This document shows positions 8,794 to 17,392 of a DNA stretch of 38,039 nucleotides, piece after piece (positions within the stretch are counted from its first letter, which is position 1; every line of letters begins with the position of its first letter). The stretch is taken from positions 1 to 38,039 of the forward strand of contig JAIQZR010000029.1 in NCBI GenBank assembly GCA_021777035.1, read 5' to 3'. The notes below the pieces were generated by a model. That model saw only the letters and a program-made list of their open reading frames with translations. It did not search any database and was not told where the DNA came from. A program made the translations under genes and the position numbers. This DNA comes from Candidatus Scalindua sp. (lineage in GTDB: Bacteria > Planctomycetota > Brocadiia > Brocadiales > Scalinduaceae).

Positions 8794-9984
8794 TTACCCG
8801 GTAATGTCCCTTTTAGGGCCAAAATATTCGTAGACTATATTGTTTGGGGTGACTCCCCAATTGATTAATTCCCGGTATAAACCCTTCATCATTTGCGCCG
8901 GGCCGCAGAGATAGAACTCCGCATTTTTTTGATGACCTGTAATCTCTTTTACCGAGTTCATAGAAATCCTTCCCGGTTCTGTATCCGCAGACGTTACCGA
9001 ATTCCTGGAGTAAAAGAAATGATGGTTAACGTTATCATGATCTGCTGTTAATGTGACAACATCATCCTTAAATGCATGAGTATTTCTATTGCGCGTTCCA
9101 TGAATAAAGTATATCTGTCTGGTAAACTGTTGTTTCACAGCATCCTGTAAGATACTCATCATTGGGGTTATTCCAACGCCTCCACTGATAAGTACTGCAG
9201 GATTATCTGTATCGTTTAAATATAGACGGCCGTAAGGGGGATTTACGCTTATTTTGTCTTCCTGACTAAGCGTATCGTGGAGGTAATTTGACACCAGCCC
9301 GTTTTCTTCCCGCTTGACTGAAATTCGATAGTATTTATTATTCGGGATGCATGAAAGAGAATAGTTACGAAAAACAATACCTCCTCCAGGTAACTCCAAC
9401 ATAATGCTGATGTACTGGCCTGCTTTGCTGGTTACAATTGTTTTTCCATCTGCCGGTTCAAGGTAAAATGAGGCTATCAAATCGTTTTCATTTACTTTAT
9501 TAGTGAGGACAAATTTTTTGTAACCTTTCCAACCACCCTCTTTTGCCAGTGTTTCGTCATATTTTTTACGTTCGGTTTTAATTATAATATTTGCAAAATT
9601 GTCAATAGCTTCCTTCCAGGCTGCCATGACTTCAGGAGTTCCACTGTCTCCGAGTACGTCTTCGATTGTTTCCAGTATGCAGGCAGTAACAAGCTTGTAT
9701 TGTACAGGTTTTATGTCCAATGAAGCGTGCTTTTCTGCTATGTCGTTTACCAGTGGTTTTATCGTGCTAAGGTTATCAATTGCATTGGCATATTCTATGA
9801 GTGCAGTGGCAAATGCTCTCGGCTGTGTACCGTTGCGCATATGCGCCTGGTTGAAAAAGATTATTAATCCCGGATATCGACTGAGCATTATTGGATAAAA
9901 CGTTTTTGCAAATTCTATTGCTTTTTCCTCAATTATCGGTGCTGTCGCTTTAATGATCTTTATTGTCTTGTCTGTAAGGTTCAT
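8794..9984 (-). CDS. hmp: Flavohemoglobin (nitric oxide dioxygenase)
   Basis: Starting at ATG 9984 the protein has 396 residues, the normal Hmp length. An upstream in-frame ATG at 10122 would only add sequence translated from a palindromic repeat. The globin domain has the B10 Tyr (Y30), the E7-region Gln (Q54 in MRNGTQPRAF) and the proximal His (H86 in AEKHASLDIKP). The ferredoxin-reductase half has RNYSLS for FAD, GGVGITPM for NAD(P)H and YLCGPAQMM, and it ends with YEYFGPK. Hmp converts NO and O2 to nitrate using NAD(P)H, and reduces NO slowly without O2. In an organism handling NO it would serve detoxification. No NO-responsive operator was recognised. Confidence 0.95.
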   Translation of the reverse strand: MNLTDKTIKIIKATAPIIEEKAIEFAKTFYPIMLSRYPGLIIFFNQAHMRNGTQPRAFATALIEYANAIDNLSTIKPLVNDIAEKHASLDIKPVQYKLVTACILETIEDVLGDSGTPEVMAAWKEAIDNFANIIIKTERKKYDETLAKEGGWKGYKKFVLTNKVNENDLIASFYLEPADGKTIVTSKAGQYISIMLELPGGGIVFRNYSLSCIPNNKYYRISVKREENGLVSNYLHDTLSQEDKISVNPPYGRLYLNDTDNPAVLISGGVGITPMMSILQDAVKQQFTRQIYFIHGTRNRNTHAFKDDVVTLTADHDNVNHHFFYSRNSVTSADTEPGRISMNSVKEITGHQKNAEFYLCGPAQMMKGLYRELINWGVTPNNIVYEYFGPKRDITG

Positions 9985-10033
9985 ATTCGGTTTTATAAAA
10001 TCAGTGCCTGTTTTTGCGGTAATTACCAAATTA

Positions 10034-10111
10034 GGAAGAGGACGCCTCCTCTTCCCCGGACAAAAAGCGCCGAGGGCTTTAATCCCCTCCTTGAGAAGGA
10101 GGGGGAAGAGG
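10034..10111. repeat. Compound palindromic element upstream of hmp
   Basis: Nested inverted repeats lie 50-130 bp upstream of the hmp start. GGAAGAGG (10034-10041) pairs with CCTCTTCC (10048-10055). CCTCTTCCCC (10048-10057) can instead pair with GGGGAAGAGG (10102-10111). CCCCTCCTT-GAG-AAGGAGGGG (10084-10104) is a perfect 9-bp hairpin. The alternative pairings look like a REP or MITE-type element, and it sits in the probable 5' leader or promoter region of hmp. Confidence 0.6.
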
Positions 10112-10179
10112 GTGGTTATCAATCTATAAGCCTCCTCAGCCTATTGACAGTTACATTTTACGGGCCTGAAGTTTATCCT

Positions 10180-11448
10180 TTACTTTTTTGATTCGAAGAA
10201 TGTTACGTCTACCGTCATTTTTTCTTGTCCGCGCAATATTTCTATCCGGCAGGTATCTCCGGCCTTTTTCTGGCGTACATGATAGATCACATCAAATACC
10301 CTGTTTATCGTTTCATCATCCATTGACAGGATAATATCTCCTGCCTGAAGACCAGCCGTTCCGGCAGGACTATCCTCCCGTACGCTATCCATAACAACCT
10401 TATATTTCTGCTCTTTTCTCTTTTCTTCGTTCTTCTTCTTTTCTGTTACGTCTTCCGGCAGGTTTCGAATTATTACTCCCAGTACCACTTTTGTTTTCTT
10501 CGGTTCTGGTAACTGAACAACCTTCACATAATCTGCGGGCTGAAGAGGTATATCTCCTGCGAATAGAGGATGATCATTGTCCGGATTAAGAGTTCTCTTC
10601 TCGTATGTTTCTATAGTTAGATAAGGGAGATGGTTGTTTCGGTACACTCTTTTAGGAATACCAAAATGATAAATTATGTGACCTCCTCCCACAAATACCA
10701 GTAACTTTTTGCCTTTTGCCTGTGGAGAGGACAGGTACCTGGTTATACTGTCTGCCATCACATCTTCCCAGGTACATTGAACTTGATAAAATTTTTCGAA
10801 GAGGCCACTCATATCAGCACCACCGTGGCCATGGCTTTTTAATATCCTTTCAAGGTATTTTCTGTGATAGACGTCAGTAGTATCTATTTCGGGCAGGGTT
10901 TCTTTCTCTTCCTCGCTCAGGTCTTCAATTCCCTTTTTTCTAATTGTTTTACCAAACTCTTTTGTAATATTCAATGCTATAGCCGGGATCTTATTGTCGC
11001 GTATAAAGTCCATAATTTCTTTATAATGATTATAGTCATACCCCCACTCGTAATCCCAGTCAGTTAAGTATAATAGATCTTTTTCACTGATTTCTCCATT
11101 TGTCCATTTATCAAGAATCTCCTGATGCGGCCTTTTAAACATCTCCATACCGACCGCTAAATTACCATTGCTTCTCTTATAAAATTCCTTCAGTACCTGC
11201 AGTTCTAATTCATGAGATTCCATGTTTGTGTGGACTTCGCCTACATAGATTATCCTTGCGCCGTCAAAAGAATCGGAAAGTTGTGAGAACGCAATCTTCT
11301 CACCTGTTGCAACATGAACGATATCCCCCACACTGATTTCAGCAGGAAAGTTTCTTAGCCTATCCGTTTTTACCGTATTCGCAACAGAATGGCAACCAGT
11401 GCTTAGCACAATAATTACGGCTACAAATAATAGTTTTTTGTTTAGCAT
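10180..11448 (-). CDS. ChaN-domain lipoprotein with C-terminal PDZ domain
   Basis: The 422-residue protein has a lipoprotein signal with lipobox LSTGC (Cys19), so it is probably membrane-anchored in the periplasm. Residues about 60-300 form a ChaN/DUF399 domain: RIIYVGEVHTN, LAVGMEMFKRPHQEILDKW and LLVFVGGGHIIYHFGIP. ChaN of Campylobacter binds heme, and related domains are proposed to act in heme or iron handling. Residues about 320-422 hold a PDZ domain (DSVREDSPAGTAGLQAGDII). The pairing of the two is seen in some Gram-negative bacteria and could place a heme- or metal-linked hydrolase-like domain onto a protein tail. It lies upstream of the hmp element on the same strand, and both products relate to heme. 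The substrate is unknown. Confidence 0.85.
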   Translation of the reverse strand: MLNKKLLFVAVIIVLSTGCHSVANTVKTDRLRNFPAEISVGDIVHVATGEKIAFSQLSDSFDGARIIYVGEVHTNMESHELELQVLKEFYKRSNGNLAVGMEMFKRPHQEILDKWTNGEISEKDLLYLTDWDYEWGYDYNHYKEIMDFIRDNKIPAIALNITKEFGKTIRKKGIEDLSEEEKETLPEIDTTDVYHRKYLERILKSHGHGGADMSGLFEKFYQVQCTWEDVMADSITRYLSSPQAKGKKLLVFVGGGHIIYHFGIPKRVYRNNHLPYLTIETYEKRTLNPDNDHPLFAGDIPLQPADYVKVVQLPEPKKTKVVLGVIIRNLPEDVTEKKKNEEKRKEQKYKVVMDSVREDSPAGTAGLQAGDIILSMDDETINRVFDVIYHVRQKKAGDTCRIEILRGQEKMTVDVTFFESKK

Positions 11449-11645
11449 TGTTTTAAATAAAAAGTCTCAAAAGTAGAATTTCAGGTAAATATGCACCCTT
11501 ATTTTACATAATTTAATTATTGATAGGAAGCTTATAAATTATAAAATGGGTTGCGATATGGCCCTCAGGCAGGTTTAAGTCTGGTTTGCCAGAACATGTT
11601 GCTCAGCCGTTAGAACTTCGTTGTTGGAAAGGGTGGGGAGGCACT

Positions 11646-12590
11646 TCAATCTTTTTGAGAAACAGCAATTTTTACTGCGGTCTTGAATGGTGTTTTTTCT
11701 ATGGGAATATACTCTGTAATCTTGTCATCAAGGCAAACTACTTCGTTTTTCAACCCTTCTATCAGGGGGTGTGCTATCCCTGACGGTATCGGTGTAACCA
11801 GGTCTACCCAGTAGGCGGCGAGATGGGGTGATAAAACCGGTGCACGGAAAATAATCCTCCTGCGGATTCCTACAGCCTCTGTATATTGCTGCATCATCTC
11901 CCTGTATGTCAAAACTTCAGGGCCACCAATATCAAATTTTTTCCCTGCTGTGTCAGGGTTAAGCAGGGATCCGGTAAGATATGCCAGGACATCCTTTACT
12001 GCAATCGGTTGAATCCTTGTATCTATCCACTTCGGGCATATCATAACAGGCAGCCGTTCCACAAGATATTTCAGCATTACAAACGATGCACCTTCTGCAC
12101 CGATAATTATAGCTGCCCGAAGAACAGTAGCAAGTGGTTTACCCGACGAGAGAATTTCGGCAACCTCTTCTCTACTTCTGAGATGTTCTGATAGGTTTTT
12201 TTCGGTCTCTCCAAGCCCGCCAAGATAAATCACTCTCTTGATGCCGGCTTCATCCGCTGAAGAGATAAAATTTTTTGCAGCATCCTTATCCATTCTGGCG
12301 AATTCAGTAGTTTTAAACATACTCTTTCCGCCCATTGAGTGAACGAGGTAATATGCAGAATGAATTCCATGAACCGCTTCCTTAAGTCCGTCTCCACTGA
12401 CAAGGTCACCCTTTACAATCTCGGTGTCTTTGTTTTTTAGAATAACTGCAGGCACAGCTGACGGGTTACGCACAAGCAGTCTTAGTTTGATATTCCTTTC
12501 GGTGAGTTCAGTAACAAGCCTTTTCCCTATAAAGCCGGTTCCCCCGAGAATCAATACTCTATCATTTGGTTTGAGTGCTAAGTCATCCAT
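11646..12590 (-). CDS. NmrA/NDUFA9-like atypical SDR protein
   Basis: The protein has about 314 residues and an N-terminal Rossmann motif, VLILGGTGFIGKRLVTEL. It also has AYYLVHSMGG and RVIYLGGLGE, typical of the NmrA-like/NDUFA9 SDR group that binds NAD(P) without a standard catalytic triad. The block FDIGGPEVLTYREMMQQYTE is characteristic of this subfamily. The C-terminus lacks the DoxX or DUF2867 extension found in some relatives. ATG 12590 is taken as the start; a TTG five codons upstream is possible, and neither has a strong ribosome site. A role in quinone or electron-transfer assembly is suggested for some relatives but cannot be shown here. Confidence 0.82.
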   Translation of the reverse strand: MDDLALKPNDRVLILGGTGFIGKRLVTELTERNIKLRLLVRNPSAVPAVILKNKDTEIVKGDLVSGDGLKEAVHGIHSAYYLVHSMGGKSMFKTTEFARMDKDAAKNFISSADEAGIKRVIYLGGLGETEKNLSEHLRSREEVAEILSSGKPLATVLRAAIIIGAEGASFVMLKYLVERLPVMICPKWIDTRIQPIAVKDVLAYLTGSLLNPDTAGKKFDIGGPEVLTYREMMQQYTEAVGIRRRIIFRAPVLSPHLAAYWVDLVTPIPSGIAHPLIEGLKNEVVCLDDKITEYIPIEKTPFKTAVKIAVSQKD

Positions 12591-12710
12591 TCCGGAATTT
12601 ATCAAAAATAAAATGTAAGAAAAAGTTTAATTGCAGCCCTGCATTGTACAGAATTTGGTTTTTTAGAAAGCCAAGAAAATATTCGGTTTTGGTATACTTA
12701 CCAGATAAGG

Positions 12711-13451
12711 CTATGGTACGCGTCTATCAGGTTCCGGTCCTTGAGTTTTTACAAGTAACTCAACAATCAACGCTACATCCGCACCTCCTATTCTAACTCT
12801 AGGAGTAGCATTTTTGGCAAATTGTTGTCTCTCTTTTACAATCTTTTCCCATTCTGCTCTATTATGCCTTTCAATAAGAATTTTGTTACCCGGTGGATGG
12901 CATACAAGACATTTGGTCACAAATAATCTACTTCCGATGTCTTCCGTTAAAACATCTGATCTTTTGGAGAGAAAGGCCGCGATACGACTTGCATCCTCTT
13001 TTGATATATACTCACCAGCCTCAGAACGCATCCGTTCCACCGTTTCCTCCCACTCCTCTGAAGATTTGTTCTCTTTCAATATACGGTTTACGGGATGACA
13101 CATCGTACAACGATCAAGAAACAACAATCGGTTATCAGCATAATCCTCTCTTCCCTCGGTAATTTCCTGTACACGTTCTTGTCGGTTGGTAATAATCTCA
13201 ATGTAAATTTGCTTTGTCTCTTCCGGGCTGATCCAACCTGGAATTTTACTCATCATTTCATCAATAACATGGCGCCACTCTTCTTCTGTCCGTGCATGAA
13301 GAAAAACTCGATTAAGCGTATGGCATTTTGAACACTTTGAATCTACTAATAGAGATTTGCCCTTCCTGGTAGCCGTTTCCGAAGCAATTATTTCGGTTGC
13401 TATAGTGCATTGGTAGAAAAATAACAAGAAAATGAAGAAATACATTTTCAT
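12711..13451 (-). CDS. Exported triheme cytochrome c built from three repeats
   Basis: The 246-residue protein has an N-terminal signal peptide (to about residue 24) and three CxxCH heme-binding motifs: C40-H44 (CSKCH), C115-H119 (CTMCH) and C181-H185 (CLVCH). Each is followed by the same pattern: N-R-I/V or NKI, a basic helix, E-E/A-W, a hydrophobic helix, and then I-S-x-E in the first two. So the protein is an internal triplication of a small monoheme domain. No distal Met is obvious in each unit, so the sixth ligands are unclear. It would act in periplasm-side electron transfer. A GAGGT site precedes the ATG. It is unlike NrfA or HAO-type multiheme proteins. Confidence 0.9.
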   Translation of the reverse strand: MKMYFFIFLLFFYQCTIATEIIASETATRKGKSLLVDSKCSKCHTLNRVFLHARTEEEWRHVIDEMMSKIPGWISPEETKQIYIEIITNRQERVQEITEGREDYADNRLLFLDRCTMCHPVNRILKENKSSEEWEETVERMRSEAGEYISKEDASRIAAFLSKRSDVLTEDIGSRLFVTKCLVCHPPGNKILIERHNRAEWEKIVKERQQFAKNATPRVRIGGADVALIVELLVKTQGPEPDRRVP

Positions 13452-13572
13452 ATAATAGTACCTCGTAACAGGTTTTCAGAATTTAAGATAATTTATCCAT
13501 CTTTAGATTCAAATTGATCCATAGTTCTTGGGGTCTTATTGTCTGGTTTTTGTTTACCAGAATGTATTTGGA

Positions 13573-14427
13573 TCAAGTGCTGTTAAATTCATCTATTAAC
13601 GGTGGATATCCTTCTTTGTATGTTGGATATTGAAAACGGTATCCCAGCTCTTTTAATCGTTTATTACAGCACCTTTTATTTTGAGTAGCATCCTTATCTA
13701 CCTGTTTGATTTCTGGTGGTCTGCACTTAAGCTGCTTTGCCAACCATGAAACTACCTTCCACATTGGAGCAGATCCATCATCACTCGCTAAGTAGTGTGA
13801 ATGTAATTGTGCACCGTCCACTCTTTTTTCGAATAAAAACATCAATACACCGATGCAATCTTCTTTATGAATTCTATTTGTATAATAGGGCGGACTATAT
13901 TGTATCGGGCCGCCTTTTGCAGCCATTCTTAACATTCGCTTACGTCCCGGGCCATATATTCCGGCAAAACGAACCACCAGGTTGCCTTTATTCTCAGCCA
14001 GTACTCTCTGTTCAGCCAACAATTGTAACTCTCCGTTATACCTCCTCGGTTCCGTTAACGACTCTTCATCAACCCACTCTCCATTCGACTGACCATAGAC
14101 GCTGGTAGAGGATACCGAAATCCAGTGTGGATTATGGCGACTATTAGAAAATCTATATAATAAATTTTTCAGACCGAGGTCATAAACATCTCTATATGCA
14201 GGTAAATCGTGTTGGCTTGGCGCAGCCAGAAAAAAAACCTGATCAAAATCAGTTTCTAATTCTGCTAATTCAGCCGGATTTGTTAAATCCACCGCAATGA
14301 AATGAATACCCATTTTTTCAACAGGGGGGTGACGTCTCAATCCGACGACATAGTGGCCTTTTTCAACGAGAGCTTTCCCAAGACTAGTACCAACATCTCC
14401 GCAACCTGCGATTAATATTTTTGCCAT
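13573..14427 (-). CDS. YeeZ-like NAD(P)-dependent SDR protein
   Basis: This is a 284-residue atypical SDR. The N-terminal ILIAGCGDVGTSLGKALVEKG is a glycine-rich nucleotide-binding motif of the YeeZ (SDR_a5) type, in which GxGxxG replaces the usual GGTGFIG. ISVSSTSVYGQSNGEWVDE contains the serine and tyrosine region, and VVRFAGIYGPGRKRM is conserved in NAD-dependent epimerases. The C-terminus (RCCNKRLKELGYRFQYPTYKEG) matches the family close. The substrate is unknown. It is the third SDR gene in this 7-kb minus-strand block, but the three are only distantly alike and need not form a pathway. Confidence 0.87.
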   Translation of the reverse strand: MAKILIAGCGDVGTSLGKALVEKGHYVVGLRRHPPVEKMGIHFIAVDLTNPAELAELETDFDQVFFLAAPSQHDLPAYRDVYDLGLKNLLYRFSNSRHNPHWISVSSTSVYGQSNGEWVDEESLTEPRRYNGELQLLAEQRVLAENKGNLVVRFAGIYGPGRKRMLRMAAKGGPIQYSPPYYTNRIHKEDCIGVLMFLFEKRVDGAQLHSHYLASDDGSAPMWKVVSWLAKQLKCRPPEIKQVDKDATQNKRCCNKRLKELGYRFQYPTYKEGYPPLIDEFNST

Positions 14428-14472
14428 TTAAACTCCGGATACAATAAAACACTCTGTAATTTTAATAATTGA

Positions 14473-14541
14473 TTATGCCGTCAGCTTTCTGGCTATAGTT
14501 GATGAGCCATACGGAGAATAGTAAACTACAAGTACTTTCAT
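14473..14541 (-). pseudogene. N-terminal relic of a flavodoxin/WrbA-like protein
   Basis: Reading down from ATG 14541 on the minus strand gives 22 codons, beginning MKVLVVYYSPYGSSTIA, then a TAA stop. The string closely resembles the start of WrbA/flavodoxin-fold proteins: a beta strand followed by the S/T-x-x-G/S-S-T phosphate-binding loop for FMN. No downstream continuation was found in the same frame. This looks like the front end of a lost gene, although a chance match is possible over so short a segment. Confidence 0.35.
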
Positions 14542-14778
14542 AATAAACCACTGATTTCCCGGTTTAAAAAATAAAGTTCTTCTCTCAATTAGTTAATAAA
14601 ATTGCGGTTAAATAAAATTTTTTCTGTTTTTAACATGGTCATAATTAACGCAGAGCGCGCTGAGAACGCAGAGGATAACAGAAGAATTAGATAAACAGCA
14701 CTATTGAAATATACCAAATGCTAAAAACAAAGATGTTTGAAATTCTATATAACCTTTCGATTAACACGTCCTTTGTTT

Positions 14779-14877
14779 GACATGCCTGGCCTGGTCGGGC
14801 ATGTCGTAATTGAATATTTCTGTTCTAACCTGGATTCCCGCTAAAGCTAGTTCTTGCATTGGGGGGCACGCGGGAAT
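14779..14877. repeat. Two adjacent extragenic palindromes
   Basis: GACATGCC (14779-14786) pairs with GGCATGTC (14798-14805), an 8-bp hairpin. ATTCCCGC (14834-14841) pairs with GCGGGAAT (14870-14877) around a 28-nt loop. The second has the GGATTCCCGC...GCGGGAATGA form seen in dispersed extragenic repeats of many bacteria. No coding role is apparent. Confidence 0.5.
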
Positions 14878-14985
14878 GATACCTATTAGGGCAATAAATA
14901 AAATATGCAAAAACCTGACAATTTACAGAACGGTATAAATAGCATAAATTAAAAGTATTGATCAGCGCAACTCTGCGTTAGAAAG

Positions 14986-16074
14986 TCATTTATCATGTCT
15001 CAGGTTTTCAAAAAGCGCCCTATATTCACCATACCCCTCTTTTCCCAGATCCTCTTTTGGAATGAAGCGGAGAGATGCTGAGTTCATGCAATAGCGGAGA
15101 CCTGTAGGCTCAGGGCCATCATCAAACAGATGCCCGAGATGAGAGTCCGCGTGCTTGCTTCTAACTTCTATCCTCTTCATTAAAAACTTTCGATCTTCCA
15201 CTTCTATAAAGTTTTCAGGTTCAAGTGGTTTTGTAAAACTTGGCCATCCGGTTCCGGAAGCAAACTTATCGTGTGAACTGAAGAGCGGTTCACCGGAAAC
15301 GATATCAATGTAAATCCCCTCCTTTTTATTGTCCCAATATTTATTATCGAATGGCCTTTCCGTACCGCTTTCCTGAGTTACTTTATATTGTAAAGGATTC
15401 AATTTTTTCAACAGCTCCTCTTTAGTGGATTTGTCAAAGTTTTTATAATTGCTACTATGTCCTGCACTCATCTCTCTACTCCATATCCTTTCCAGAAATT
15501 TATCACGACCGGTGCCTCTTCTATACGCCTTATACCTTACCGGGTTTTTTTTGTAATAATCCTGATGATATTCTTCCGCTTTATAAAATGAAGTTGCTTC
15601 AATAATCTCTGTAACAATTTGCTCGTCGTATCTTCCTGACTTGTCCAATTGCTCTTTTGATTCCTCTGCCAGACGCTTTTGATCCTCATTATGATAAAAA
15701 ACAGCTGTCCTGTATTGCAGACCCCGATCAACAAACTGGCCGTCCGGATCGGTTGGGTCTATCTGCTCCCAGAAGAGATCGAGTAATTTTGAATAACTTA
15801 TTTTAGATGGATCGTACGTTATCCGGATCGCTTCAAAATGAAAGGTTGCTCCAGCGCAAACCTCTTCGTACGTTGGATCTTCCTTTTGCCCACCTGTGTA
15901 TCCTGATAAAACCTCTGAAACACCTTCCAATTCGTCAAAGGGGTGTTCCATACACCAGAAGCAGCCTCCTGCAAAAGTCGCTTTCTCATATTTAGTATCA
16001 GCCAACAGACTAAATGGCATAAAAACAAGTAAAACAAGGAAAGAAAGGAAATGTATATTATATTTTCCTGACAT
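14986..16074 (-). CDS. msrAB: Exported peptide methionine sulfoxide reductase MsrA-MsrB fusion
   Basis: The 362-residue protein starts at ATG 16074, 5 nt after GGAGGTG; the upstream GTG at 16086 lies before that site. An N-terminal hydrophobic signal (about residues 8-25) predicts export. The MsrA domain has the catalytic GGCFWC (C38) and the GYTGGQ and YHQDYY blocks. The MsrB domain in the C-terminal half has [18 protein letters not shown] and the catalytic Cys of [11 protein letters not shown] (C329). The zinc CxxC pairs of some MsrB proteins are missing. The two domains reduce the S and R epimers of methionine sulfoxide, so the protein would repair oxidised periplasmic proteins. The electron donor is not encoded nearby. 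Confidence 0.95.
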   Translation of the reverse strand: MSGKYNIHFLSFLVLLVFMPFSLLADTKYEKATFAGGCFWCMEHPFDELEGVSEVLSGYTGGQKEDPTYEEVCAGATFHFEAIRITYDPSKISYSKLLDLFWEQIDPTDPDGQFVDRGLQYRTAVFYHNEDQKRLAEESKEQLDKSGRYDEQIVTEIIEATSFYKAEEYHQDYYKKNPVRYKAYRRGTGRDKFLERIWSREMSAGHSSNYKNFDKSTKEELLKKLNPLQYKVTQESGTERPFDNKYWDNKKEGIYIDIVSGEPLFSSHDKFASGTGWPSFTKPLEPENFIEVEDRKFLMKRIEVRSKHADSHLGHLFDDGPEPTGLRYCMNSASLRFIPKEDLGKEGYGEYRALFENLRHDK

Positions 16075-16238
16075 ATTCACCTCCACACATAAGTGTCTAT
16101 TATTTAACCTACCTTTCCATTATCCTATTAAAAACGTATTAAAAAAAGAGTTTTTTCAAATAAATATTTCTAAAAATAAAACCCTTAAAATAACAGTTGT
16201 AAAGAACGCTAAGAGAACAAAATTAGAGCTGTTTTTTT

Positions 16239-16346
16239 GGAGTGCAGTAACCGCCTGTCCGCCAGCCTATTAGGCGGGTGTTACTGCTTTATTACGCATC
16301 ATCACGCCCGCCCGGCCAGGCCGGGCGGACGGGGATGATGCACTCC
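16239..16346. repeat. 108-bp double-hairpin palindromic element (MITE-like)
   Basis: Outer arms GGAGTGCA (16239-16246) and TGCACTCC (16339-16346) enclose two inner hairpins. The first is GCAGTAAC/GTTACTGC (16244-16251 with 16280-16287), extended by CCGCCT/AGGCGG. The second is GCATCATC/GATGATGC (16296-16303 with 16334-16341), containing CCGCCCGGCC/GGCCGGGCGG. The high GC content contrasts sharply with the AT-rich flanks. The architecture suggests a miniature mobile or REP-type element. Confidence 0.65.
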
Positions 16347-16508
16347 ATATTAAGAGGAGGTAGCTTCATGGATGTACTTAATCCATAAGTTTTAAATTAG
16401 AATCTGTCCTGAATTTCCTCTTGATTTTCATAATATTACTTATTAACATTTTGAACATGGAATATCAAATAGGTATTATTCCATGTTTAAACATATAATA
16501 CAGAAATA

Positions 16509-16536
16509 TTGTCAAAAATTATTCGGAATTTATTAT
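16509..16536 (+). promoter_or_regulatory. Candidate sigma-70 promoter for the NYN gene
   Basis: TTGTCA (16509-16514) and TATTAT (16531-16536) are separated by 16 bp, about 90 bp upstream of the NYN-domain start. The match is by eye in AT-rich DNA, so other hexamer pairs cannot be excluded. Confidence 0.35.
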
Positions 16537-16624
16537 CACAGTGTTTGATATATAAAAATTGTTTTCAACGCTTTACAATTGCGTTGTGGCTCTATTGTAT
16601 CAAACAAAATAGTAGGTAAATTTT

Positions 16625-17359
16625 ATGGACTTAAAACTCGCAGTATTAATAGATGGTGATAATATACCTTCTGCTTATGTGAAAGAGATGATGGCGGAAA
16701 TTGCTAAGTATGGCAATCCTACAATTAAGAGGATTTATGGAGACTGGACAAGGCCAAATCTATCAAGGTGGAAGAATCTTCTTCTGGAAAATGCTATTAC
16801 TCCAATTCAACAATATGGATATACAAAAGGGAAAAACGCGACAGATTCAGCAATGATTATTGATGCAATGGATATTCTATATTCAGAAAAAGTTAATGGT
16901 TTTTGCCTGGTATCCAGCGACAGTGATTTTACACGTCTGGCAACAAGGCTTCGTGAGGCCGGAATGAAAGTATTTGGAATTGGGGAGAAGAAAACACCGG
17001 AACCATTTATCGTTGCTTGTGATAAATTCATATATATTGAAATTCTTAAAAACCAATCTGATGAAAGTGAATCTGAACTCCCTAAGAGCAAGGCCTCACA
17101 AAAAAGCGATGTCGATAAAATAACGCCAAAGGAGATTAAACTGATTTCGTCTACCATCTCCGATTTGGCAGATGATGATGGTTGGGCATTTCTTGGAGAA
17201 GTTGGGAATCTTCTTCAGAAAAAACAACCCAATTTTGATTCTAGAAATTATGGCTTCCAAAAGCTGACTCCGTTGATTAAATCAACTAAAAAATTTGAAA
17301 TTGAACAACGTGAAAATCCAAAGGGACGATTTAAGTTAATTTATGTAAAAAACAGATAG
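16625..17359 (+). CDS. NYN-domain RNase with C-terminal OST-HTH/LOTUS-like domain
   Basis: The 244-residue protein has an N-terminal NYN (PIN-like) nuclease domain, about residues 1-140. Metal-binding acidic residues are visible: D10 and D12 in VLIDGDN, D74 in KNATDSAMIIDAMDIL, and D99 and D101 in SSDSDFTRLA. A charged, serine-rich linker (about 141-165) leads to residues 170-244, which resemble an OST-HTH/LOTUS RNA-binding module (DDDGWAFLGEVGNLLQKKQP). This two-domain layout is common in bacteria (LabA/DUF88-like) and mirrors eukaryotic MARF1-type proteins. It is probably an RNA endonuclease with an unknown target. It lies just upstream of the decayed accessory patch. Confidence 0.88.
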   Translation: MDLKLAVLIDGDNIPSAYVKEMMAEIAKYGNPTIKRIYGDWTRPNLSRWKNLLLENAITPIQQYGYTKGKNATDSAMIIDAMDILYSEKVNGFCLVSSDSDFTRLATRLREAGMKVFGIGEKKTPEPFIVACDKFIYIEILKNQSDESESELPKSKASQKSDVDKITPKEIKLISSTISDLADDDGWAFLGEVGNLLQKKQPNFDSRNYGFQKLTPLIKSTKKFEIEQRENPKGRFKLIYVKNR

Positions 17360-17392
17360 AAGATATACAATACCAGACCCCAGATTCTACTT

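Larger units (their letters stand above)
14428..14985. other. Gene-poor interval with a gene relic and palindromes
   Basis: This 558-bp interval has no intact gene. It contains a short flavodoxin-like relic on the minus strand, a direct-repeat-like stretch GCAGAGCGCGCTGAGAACGC near 14652, and two hairpins at about 14779-14805 and 14834-14877. The remainder is AT-rich without recognisable features. Confidence 0.5.
16087..16624. other. Intergenic region between divergent msrAB and NYN genes
   Basis: This 538-bp interval separates two divergently read genes and should hold both promoters. It contains the GC-rich double hairpin at 16239-16346. A six-codon ORF (MDVLNP) with AGGAGG about 8 nt upstream starts at 16369, but nothing else supports it. 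The sequence from 16390 to 16624 is AT-rich and holds the candidate promoter for the NYN gene. Confidence 0.5.

Noticed and set aside
9985..10122. 46-residue N-terminal extension of the flavohemoglobin
   Set aside because: The extension is translated partly from a palindromic repeat, and ATG 9984 gives the normal 396-residue Hmp length.
16369..16389. Six-codon ORF MDVLNP with a good AGGAGG site, considered as a leader peptide
   Set aside because: No regulatory codons, no following terminator structure, and more than 230 bp to the next gene.
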